A stretch of 64,000 nt of DNA from Fragum whitleyi. Taxonomy: Eukaryota; Mollusca; Bivalvia; Cardiida; Cardiidae. This document shows positions 55,161 to 64,000 of this stretch, one piece after another. The position numbers and the translations under genes were made by a program. The notes under the pieces were generated by a model that did no database searches, was not told the origin of the DNA, and worked only from the letters and a program-made list of their open reading frames with translations. The first letter of the stretch is position 1; each line of letters begins with the position of its first letter. The stretch spans positions 59,077,642 through 59,141,641 of the forward strand of contig OX411544.1 in the NCBI GenBank assembly GCA_948146395.1, written 5' to 3'.

Positions 55161-55490
55161 AAACATTATGCTCCAGAGTTGCACGCCTCCAGCACCCATC
55201 GTAGCATTGAAGGCATCGAGGGGTGGTGCTGTCACTGTGTCAATAGGAAGGCTGTTCCATAGTCTGATTCCGGAACAGAAGAACGAGTATCTATAGGTGT
55301 TTGAACTGGGGTAAGGTATAATGAATCTCATGGAGTGTTGTCGTCTTGTTTCTAGTGACTCCCATTCAAGTTGATTTAGCATTTGGGTAACACTACTGGT
55401 CTGTCTGTAGTCCCCTGTACAGAACCGTGCTGCTCTGCGTTGCACTTTCTCCAGCTTGAATGTTTCTTTTAGAGCTTTGCCGTGGAAGAA
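55160..55490 (-). pseudogene. Non-LTR retrotransposon RT C-terminal remnant (RT3)
   Basis: On the minus strand: LKETFKLEKVQRRAARF, CTGDYRQTSSVTQMLNQLEW and ESLETRRQHSMRF, then a jump to NTYRYSFFCSGIRLWNSLP and PLDAFNATMG. The order is that of the C-terminus of Jockey/CR1-type RT ORFs, but the stretch of about 45 residues normally between RRQH and the YRYSFF motif is missing. It is an internal deletion in a decayed copy. Confidence 0.75.
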
Positions 55491-56060
55491 GTTCTAACCT
55501 TATACCGTTGAAGTTAAAATATTGACTTGCTTTTTATAAGAACTATTAATATAATTTAAAATATTTATCTATCCATTTAACTTTATGCACAAAAATGTTT
55601 ATATTTTCTTATCTTTTGTGTTTTATTTTGTTTCTTTGGAGAGTGTAAGAAAGACTAATAGAAGTAAAGAGTCATTTTGATAAACTCGAACATTTTGTAA
55701 GATAATAAGAAAAAGAATATAATAACAGAAATACTGCTTCTTAGACTTCCATTGAAAAATACGAATATGACGAAAAAGACTTCGTTTATAATATTGATCA
55801 TAACGAAATGAATTTATTGAAATGAATAAAAATAAATGAATGTCGGTGTGGGTTGAAGCTGTGGTTACGAGGTTTTAGCAGCTCAATGATGATAAGTAGA
55901 TTGCATTTCCATAGTTTCGAGTCAACTCAGTTAACTCGTTCCTAGGTCAACTTGAGGTGATTTTGGTCTCCTCGTTCCAATTAAATAGAGGACTGGTACT
56001 GCTGTCAACCAGTATAGGAGGGTAGCGTAGATGGGACAGGTTTACCATTCTATGCTGTCT
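55491..56060. other. No gene; inverted small fold-back copy
   Basis: At 56,008-56,040 GGAGGGTAGCGTAGATGGGA and CAGG match, inverted, the loop and arm at 37,188-37,226. The rest is AT-rich. Confidence 0.45.
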
Positions 56061-56300
56061 ACTCAAAGTGGAACCAGTCTAATCAAATAATCAACTCGTT
56101 CCACAAACGATTTTTTCTCAATCAACTCCCTCCCCCAAATCATCGTATTTTCTAAGCGATATTTCAACGGATTTGTTCTTATAACAGTGTTTGAAATGTT
56201 ATGTTTATGCAAATTTTATCTTATCAATATTGAAGATCGTTTTTCTGCGAATTTTTAAAACCCTTTTATAAGCTACTAGAATATTTATTTTCTTTGAGAA

Positions 56301-57014
56301 AGTATATTTTACGGCCTCTTTACGATCCCATTACCGTATTTGAAATTTACGGCCCCCACCATAAATTTACCAAAATGCTTTAAATTGCAGTTGGTGCTCA
56401 TATTTTAGACTTTGGTTTCTAATGTGAAGCAGAAAAAAATTGTTGTTTTTTTTAGCATTTTAAACAAAATGAATTGATTTAAAAATACGCCCCCGTCTGA
56501 AAGTAATAAGATCATCTTTTGAAAATCGTTTAGTACGGCCCTTTATAAAAAATTTCATTTAAAAGATGAACATTTTTTATTCTTGTTTTATTATTAATTT
56601 TAACATCTTTTATTTCCTATGGTTAAAGATAAAATTGCACAGATAAACAAATAAAAAAGTAATTTTAAGAAAAATGAAGATTTAATATTAAGGTTTTTTT
56701 TTCATTTTCGCTGCACTTTAACTTGACATTTTCAAATCAAAATATATAATCATGTTTAAACAAAACAATGTGTTTGAGTACTGTAATCATAAAATTAATC
56801 AAGAGCTACCAGAAAAGAGTCCCTGCTCAATTTGAATTTAATAGACCTAATTGTTTTATTGGACATTCAAGGACATTTTTTTCATAAAAATGAGCCAATT
56901 AGATCTAGATTTGTTTTTTTCCAATATATTTTGACAGTGCTTTGATGATTTGTGCTGGATATTGGTGCGGGGCGTAAAGTAATAGAAGGTCCGTAAATAG
57001 GGCCAGAAAATACA
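56301..57014. mobile_element. Candidate 710-bp MITE with long imperfect inverted ends
   Basis: The left end AGTATATTTTACGGCC, TCTTTACGATCCCATTAC and TTTACGGCCCCCACC is mirrored at the right by GGTGCGGGGCGTAAAG, TAATAGAAGGTCCGTAAATA and GGGCCAGAAAATACAC. The interior is A/T-rich and non-coding. Confidence 0.5.
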
Positions 57015-57255
57015 CGCATCCGAGTCAATTTCCAAGTTAACCTTAATTTAAAGTCATTTCATGAATGTTTCTGTTTTCTGTTGTATTAATTATGAATATT
57101 CGGAAATATTTTACAACTTCTGCACGGACTGTGATGTACCAAATGTTTAAATGATAACATTTAGATAAAGGAAGAATCGCTTGTTATGGCAAAGATATCC
57201 CCGAAATGGACATGCCGACAATTACGAGTTTTTTCTGACAAAGGGAAAAAATGTA

Positions 57256-57284
57256 AATAATAATAATAATAATAATAATAGTAA
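57256..57284 (+). repeat. (AAT) microsatellite
   Basis: About nine AAT units, which give a poly-Asn or poly-Tyr run in overlapping ORFs that are not genes. Confidence 0.85.
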
Positions 57285-58300
57285 AGGGAAAATGTTGAAA
57301 CACAAGAAAAAAAGATTATGTTTGAGAAACGTTCTCGTAGTTCGGCGTCAGCGACATTTGTCAGTTTGCTGCTCGGTAGTGATTTTCTATTGTGTGTCAA
57401 AATGCGTGTAACGATTACGCAATTGCTTTGATTAAACTGAAATTTAGTTTGCCTACTCAAAGAACATTTTGCTTACTTTAAAAAAATACAGTTTCTGTTC
57501 AAGCATTCCGTTAAATCTTGCGGAACATGATCAACTAAAATGTCTTTTTAATATATAACATGCACTTGTTTTTACATGAAAATCGTGCGGATACGGATAT
57601 CAAATGTAAAAAATTAACGGCCTTGGACTTATCAAGATTTCTACGAGGCTCTTTGAATTGGGTGAAAAAAGCGTGTTCAACACCTCTTATTGATTTCACC
57701 CCCCCCCCTTTTATTATCTTGTATACTCTCGTGTTACCGGCAGACGACAACCCTCATATACGGTCGACTTATCAACCATGTAAATATTCCTTGAAAGAAC
57801 CTGGAATATACAAACAACCACTTACATCTGTCTGAGGTTGAATGAAAATATGGGAAATAGACAACCCGTATATTCCCATTGCCTCCTTATTTGCTATTTG
57901 AAGATGATTTATAATGATGGAAGAAATGTATACTCAACGTAGCTAAAAAAATCGCAGATAATATCTTAAGCGCACTTTGACTTTTAAAAGGCATAATAAT
58001 CTATTTATTTATGTTTTGGTCAACTCTTTTTTTTAAGGAGCAACATCTATTGATAGATTGCAGTTTTGAAATACGATTTAATTTTAATTCGATAATTTGT
58101 CACATATTAGTTACAGGCCTATCTCTTAGTTATTGGCGGCCAATAAAAAAATCTGGATAATAGAAAAAAATAAAAATTAAAAAAAATCTCTAAACGGTCT
58201 CCATATTTTGGGGGATTGAGTTGACCGAGGAAAAAATCGATTGGGGAACGAATTGACTATTTCAGGAGATCGAGTTGAGGGCAATTTTCTAGAAAATACA

Positions 58301-60830
58301 ATTTTCTCAAAATTAAATCTCCCATGAGCGGTATTTCTTCATTAAAGAGGTTTTTTGTTGTTGTTTTTGTTTTGTTTTTTCCTTTAAATATATATTTCTA
58401 GAATCTAAGTTTAAGTATGCAACACAATTTTCTAAAAAAAACATAAACGCACTTTCAATAAAATACCAGTTGGTGTCATCAAAACCTTCGTTACAATTTT
58501 GAGAAAAAAAGTGCCAGAAAAACTCTTAAAGGAGTAAAATTCCTCGACCCTTCGTGGGAGCTGAAATTTTATCCGACAATATAGAAGAAAAACACATAAC
58601 TTGTTTTTTACGGTGTCTCAAAACATGCAGTGTATATAACTATCATACCGCATCCGTCAATAGAGGTATTTCACGTAATTATCTCCCTTGCGTACTCTCC
58701 AGTCAAATTTACATAACAATGCAAACAAGGGGGCGTCCTTCTTTTCTCCACTCTTTATTTCATTGAAATTTATCCGAATAAATCAGTCGATTTCAACTAT
58801 AAATAAAATAGATCATTATTCTTTTATAAATCAAACCAATACTTAAATGTCATTAGAAACTATTTCGACCGCTTTTAGTAATTTTTATTTTTAAATATTG
58901 ACAAAAAGCGACGTTTGATTTTAGTTGGGTGGAATGAATTGCAAATATAACTCTCCAGAGTTTATCCACTTGTTGAATTTATATTTGGTCGAAACAGATA
59001 TCCTCCATCGAAAACTTACCGTTTTGAGAAATCCCTTCAACATGATAGTTTGTATGGATTTCTTTCATTTTGACTATTCATTTTCATTATTTCAATACTA
59101 GAACTAGTCATTGTTCGTCACAAATCGATCGTAATTGATTAACTAAAAAATACAAAAAAAAAATTAAAATAAAGAGATGATAAAAAACAGATAACAAAAA
59201 CGGCAGACGACAGAATGCAAATTCGACACATGTTTTTTTTCTTTCTCTCTCTCTCTAACGAAAAATAAAAAAAAAATAAAAAAAAAACACGGAACCATAT
59301 CGAGAGTGAAAGATAATTTGAAAAGGGTAGAAATAGTTCCACCGTAGGTTTATTATTACGAGTTGCTATTTCATTTTAATAATGATTCAAATTTGAACAC
59401 ATACTTGCATTGGGAAGGGCTTTTAAATACATTGGAAACGTGCATTCGCTGTTTCGAAATTAAAGATTTGTAGTTCTGAATTTCACTTGATTTCTTTTCG
59501 TACAGTCTTTTTTAACACTCACCTCTTACGAATCCAATTAATTTTCCAAATTCATGAATTATTGAACGCATTATTTAGATACCCCTTTTATGGATATATA
59601 TTGATCTTGAAGGTGTGATAGAAGTTAAATGCGATTACGTAATATCATATGTCACATACGACGCTTAATTGTCACTAGTACAATGTTTATTTAGCGCACG
59701 TGTTGTAACTTATAACTGCTGCCTTAGTGTTTTACCGCTCTTTGATCTGGGGTCTATGGCATATTAAAAAACCCTTTATAAAATTATAAAAAAAAACATG
59801 AAGATTAAATTCAGCCCTACATCTTATAACGCTCAAGTTTTATCAAGCAATATGAAAAATAACAGTGCTGCAAGGGGCTTGTGCTAAAATGTTTTAACGA
59901 TTCTAAATGAGTATCAGGTATATGACCCCTATACGAAAAAAACATTAATCTAACTTTAACTATGTCTGGTCTTTCTGTGCTTTTTAAAAAATACCACGTA
60001 TTTATCTATTTAATATTATCATTATATATTTCCTTAGTGTGAAAATTTCTTTAGCAAAAAAAATCCGCTGTTGTGATAAGATAACATTTTCACAAAGAAA
60101 TATATATTGCACGGTCAAAATATATTGTATCACATAGGTCTACTTTTCCCCAATCATGATTCACAGAGTGAAAGATCGTCAATGTGTTGGTTTCCGTTTT
60201 CTCTTTGCCACGAAGTTTCAACAGCGCAATATAACAAACAATCTATGAAAACGAGGTGGCGTATTTGGTTGGATTATTCGCTCAACGATTTATTTATTTT
60301 ATTTTTTATTATTACTTTTTGCAAGATTACATTTCCTTGCCCCAGTGTGTTAATTACGATGTGATGGTAATAATGTTTTATACAAAGAAATTACTTTATA
60401 AAGAAATGATTGAGAAGGCTACGTTTTTTTAGTAATACATGTATTGGTATTTTAATGAAAAGAGCGAAATAAATGATAAGATCTGAATAAAAAAAAGGGA
60501 ATAATATACGAATAAATATAATTCAAAGACAAACTTTGATGACAAAATTTAAAAAAAAAAGGTCAGTATATAATTACCAACAAGAAATACAAAATACTTC
60601 TTCATGGGTCAGGAACGCGAAATAGAGTTAGATTAATATAAGTTAATCAAAAGCAAAAAATAGAAAAATGACAAAAATAAGCATGAAGAATTAAAGCATT
60701 AAAACTACATTCTAATTACGTGTAAAAATAACTTTAATTTCGTTTGTAAAGACGAGTATTTTGTGGTTTGAAATATATTATTTTTCTATAAACTATTACT
60801 GGACTAAAATGACAATGCCCCCTCGTTTGT
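58301..60830. other. No gene recognised
   Basis: AT-rich, with A-runs and a (CT) run at about 59,241-59,256. Nothing is supported. Confidence 0.4.
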
Positions 60831-60870
60831 ATAAGGGGCGGAGTCGAGAGATTTCCGCGCATGCGTAGAC
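60831..60870. promoter_or_regulatory. Isolated GC box plus NRF1-like site
   Basis: GGGGCGGAG at 60,836 and CGCGCATGCGTAG at 60,857 repeat the motif pair seen before BPNT1. No start codon with an open frame follows on either strand, so a gene is not supported. Confidence 0.2.
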
Positions 60871-61039
60871 TTATGTGAAATAGGTCTATTTACCGTCACT
60901 AAGTCAACGCTTTTTGTCCAAATTTGATAGCGCCTACTTGTAGACGATTTTTAGTATTTGTTCTATATTTTCTATATAAAAATGTAAAAATGTATACATT
61001 AGGAAGGACAAATCTAAATATCTAAATCAATACTTTTAC

Positions 61040-61146
61040 ACCGGTGTATGGAAATACCGAAATAGACATGAATACCAAAATAGACCGAAATAGACCGAAA
61101 TATACCGAAATACACCGAAATACACCTAAAATATACCGAAATAGGA
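61040..61146 (+). repeat. 11-bp tandem repeat related to the satellite
   Basis: ACCGAAATAGA, ACCGAAATATA and ACCGAAATACA follow one another with an 11-bp period. ATACCGAAATACA is also the core of each satellite monomer to the right. The reverse ORF here (VFRCISVYFGLFRSI) is a product of the repeat. Confidence 0.8.
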
Positions 61147-61261
61147 AAAATATTAAGGAAGAAAAGAGATAAATATCTTCTATCTTTGTGATAAAACTTT
61201 TATATGATGGCAATGCCGAGCGCGAAACTGGAATATCTGTAAAAAGTTCTTAACAAGCATC

Positions 61262-64000
61262 CGAAAAAAGTGTATTTCGGTATTTGTTAAGTATGCAGAA
61301 CGCACCAAGAAAGTACATCAAAAATTCGAAAGTACCTTAATACAGCCTAAACAGGTGTTAAAAATGTGTATTTCAGTATTTGATGAAATATGCATATCTC
61401 ACCTGTGTAGTACATCAAGCAGTTGAAAATGCCGAAATACAGCCTAAACCAGTTATAACAATGTCTATTTCGGTATTTGATGAAATATGCATACCTCACA
61501 TGTGTAGTACATCAAAAAATGGAAAATACCGAAATACAGCCTAAACCAGTTATAACAATGTCTATTTCGGTATTTGATGAAAATGCATATCTCACCTGTG
61601 TAGTACATCAAGAAGTCGAAAATACCGAAATACAGCCTTAACTAGTTATTAAAATGTCTATTTCGGTATTTGATGACATAGGCACATCTAACCTGTTTAG
61701 TACATCAAGAATTCGAAAATACCAAAATACAGTCCAAACAGTTATAACAATGTCTCATTCGGTATTTGATGAATATCTCACCTTTGTAGTACACCAAGAA
61801 GTGGAAAATACGGAAATACAGTCTCGACCAGTTTTAACAATGTCTATTTCGGTATTTGATGAAATATCCATAACTCACCCGTGATGTACATTCAGAATCG
61901 AAAATACCGAAATACAGCCAAAACAGTTATAACAAAATCTATTTCGGTATTTGTTGAAATATCCATATCTCACCTGTGTATAACTTCAAGAAGACGAAAA
62001 TACAGAAATACAGTCCAAACCAGTAATAACAATGTCTTTTTCGGTATTTGTTGAAATATGCATATCTCACCTGTGTTGTACATCAAGAAGTGGAAAATAC
62101 GGAAAAACAGTCTTTACAACTTATAACAATGTCTATTTCGGTATTTTATGAAATATGCATATCTCACCTGCTTAGAACATCAATGAGTTGAAAATATCGA
62201 AATACATGTACAGCCTAAACCAGTTATAACAATGTTTACTTCGGTATTTGATGAAAAATGCATATCTCACCTGTGTAGTACATCAAGAAATGGAAAATAC
62301 CGAAATACAGCCTAAACCAGTTATTACAATGTCTGTTTCGGTATTTGATGCAATATGCATAGTGCACCTGTGTAGTACATAAAGGAGTCGAAAATACAGA
62401 AATTCAGTCTTTACTAGTTATTACAATGTCAATTTCGGTATTTGATGAAATATGCATTTCTAACCTGTTTAGTACATCAAGAAGTCGAAAATACCGAAAT
62501 ACAGTCTAAAACAGTTATAACAATGTCTATTTCGGTATTTGGTGCATATCTCACCTGTGTAGTACACCAAGAAGTGGAAAAAAGGAATACAGTCTTAACG
62601 GTCCCCAGTCTTAACCAGTTTTAACAATGTCTATTTCGTTATTTGATGAAATATCCATTACTCACTAGTGTAGTACATCAAGAAGTGGAAAATACCGATA
62701 TGCAGCCTAAACCAGTTATAACAATGGCTTTTCGGTATTTTATGAAATTTGCATATCTCACCTCTGTAGTACTTCAAGAAGTGAAAAATACGGAAATACA
62801 GTCTAAACCAGTTATAACAATGTCTATTTCGGTATTTTATGAAATATGTATATCTCACCTGTTTACGGTACATCAAGAAGTCAAAAATGCCGAAATACAG
62901 TCTAAACCAGTTAAAACAATGACTTTTTTGGTATTTGGTGAAATATGCATATCTCGCCTGTGTATTCCTTGGTTTATCTGACCTGAACTTGACCTCTGTG
63001 GAACGATTACTTAAATGACAATAACCGACATATTTTATCAATTAGTAAAATATATATTACATTCAATACCAGTTGTAATTCATTCCTCTGAAAGCAACCG
63101 AAAAGCCGAGTAAAATAATCAGATTTTTATTCATCTGAATTATAGGGGGAGTTCGGGGCAATAAATTCGCGCCATGGTACATCAAGAAGTCGAAAACACC
63201 GCAAATACAGTCTTAACCAGTTATAACAATGTCTATTTCGGTATTTGATGTAATATGCATATCTCACCTGTGTAGAACATCAAGAAGTCCAAATTACAGA
63301 AATACAGTCTTTACTAGCTATAACAATGGGTATTTCGGTATTTGATGAAATATGCATATCTCACCTGTGTAGTACATCAAGAAGTTGAAAATACAGAAAT
63401 ACAGTCTTAACTAGTTATAACAATGTATAATTCGGTACATGATGAAATATCCATATCTCACCTGTGTAGTACATCAAGAATTCGAAAATACGGAAATACA
63501 GTCTTAACAAGTTATAAAAATGTGTATTTTGGTATTTGATTAAATAAACATATCTCACCTGTGCAGTACATCAAGTTGAAAATGCCGAAATACAGTCTAA
63601 ACCAGTTATAACCATGTCTTTTTTGCTATTTGATGAAATATGCATATCTGACCTGTGTAGTACATCAAGAAGTGGAAAAAACCGAAATACAGTCTTAACC
63701 AGTTTTAACAATGTATATTTCGGTATTTGTTGGAATATGCTTATCTCACCTGTGCAGTACATCAAGAATTCGAAAATACCGAAATACAGGCTTAACCAGT
63801 TATTGAAATGTTTATTTCGGTATTTGTTGAAACATCCATATCTCACCTGTGTGGTACATCGAGAGGTCGAAAATACCGAAATACAGTCTTAACTAGTAAT
63901 AACAATGTGTATTTCGGTATTTAATGCTATATGCATATCTAACCTGTTTAGTACATCAAGAAACCGAAATACCGAAATACAGTCTTTACCAGTTCTTACA
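61262..64000 (+). repeat. Satellite array, 96-97 bp monomer, runs off the window
   Basis: Monomers contain, in order, TATTTCGGTATTTGATGAA, ATATGCATATCTCACCTGTG, TAGTACATCAAGAAGT, GAAAATACCGAAATACAG and ACCAGTTATAACAATGTC. TATTTCGG starts at 61,466, 61,563 and 61,659, giving spacings of 97 and 96. About 26 monomers are present, with a 212-bp interruption at 62,965. The first unit, near 61,262, is degenerate, as is normal at an array edge. Many overlapping ORFs here are repeat products, not genes. Confidence 0.92.
62965..63176. repeat. 212-bp non-satellite insertion in the array
   Basis: The array breaks after CCTGTGTA and resumes with GTACATCAAGAAG, which restores the normal phrase CCTGTGTAGTACATC. 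The insert is unrelated to the monomer and has no clear inverted ends or ORF. It includes GGGGGAGTTCGGGGC near its right edge. Confidence 0.8.

Larger units (their letters stand above)
56070..58300. repeat. Large inverted repeat with GAGTTGA arms
   Basis: The arm at about 56,072-56,150 (ATCAACTCGTTCCACAAACG, ATTTTTTCTCAATCAACTC) is inverted at about 58,187-58,285 (GAGTTGACCGAGGAAAAAAT, CGATTGGGGAACGAATTGAC). By eye the arms agree at about 70-75%. The 2-kb interior holds no transposase ORF. It could be the remains of a TIR transposon or two independent insertions. Confidence 0.45.

Noticed and set aside
61262..64000. CRISPR-like array of repeats and spacers
   Set aside because: The whole 96-97 bp unit is repeated with scattered substitutions. 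There are no unique spacers of constant length, and the genome is eukaryotic. It is a satellite.

Overview
The window looks like AT-rich nuclear DNA of an invertebrate animal, most likely a bivalve mollusc. The evidence is one intron-split animal gene with GT/AG introns, RT fragments of non-LTR retrotransposons, tRNA-derived SINEs, many fold-back MITEs, and several families of non-coding elements built from tandem cores that resemble the pearl/CvA type of oysters. The bivalve assignment is inference from repeat content and was not checked by search. No operons, Shine-Dalgarno sites, CRISPR arrays, phage genes or intact tRNA/rRNA genes were seen.

Layout. 1-12.6 kb is almost entirely repeats: two copies of a tandem-core element (2.33-3.95 and 5.34-6.57 kb), an element headed by a 5' hairpin (6.59-7.14), a split 150-bp tandem array (7.14-7.83 and 9.23-9.79) with an 8-unit, 156-bp-period element lying in the split (7.87-9.16), a palindromic TTAA MITE (10.07-10.23) and a reverse-strand tandem-core element (10.50-11.66). 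12.68-20.96 kb carries scattered minus-strand exon-like segments of a gene I cannot name (last exon at 12,686-12,769; first coding exons at 20.34-19.98 kb; possible promoter near 20.95 kb). 23.3-37.1 kb holds the one confidently identified gene, a BPNT1-type 3'(2'),5'-bisphosphate nucleotidase on the minus strand in seven coding exons. Its introns are packed with MITEs, tandem-core elements and two adjoining RT pseudogenes in intron 1. 37.3-61 kb is mostly unannotated AT-rich DNA with SINEs, a duplicated 25-bp minisatellite, a third RT fragment and large inverted repeats. 61.0-64.0 kb is a satellite array of about 96-97 bp monomers that runs off the right edge.

The gene content is ordinary: BPNT1 is a cytosolic, lithium-sensitive PAP phosphatase of sulfate assimilation. 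The most unusual content is the set of non-coding elements. Several unrelated-looking families share one architecture: a 5' fold-back after a T-run, often a GTCC/ACGG-rich microsatellite, a tandem core, then a 3' hairpin followed by CTCTTGTTT. The stem sequences differ between families while base pairing is kept, which suggests the hairpins work as structured ends, possibly rolling-circle (Helentron-like) termini. The satellite monomer also contains a conserved inverted repeat and is preceded by an 11-bp repeat of the same core words.
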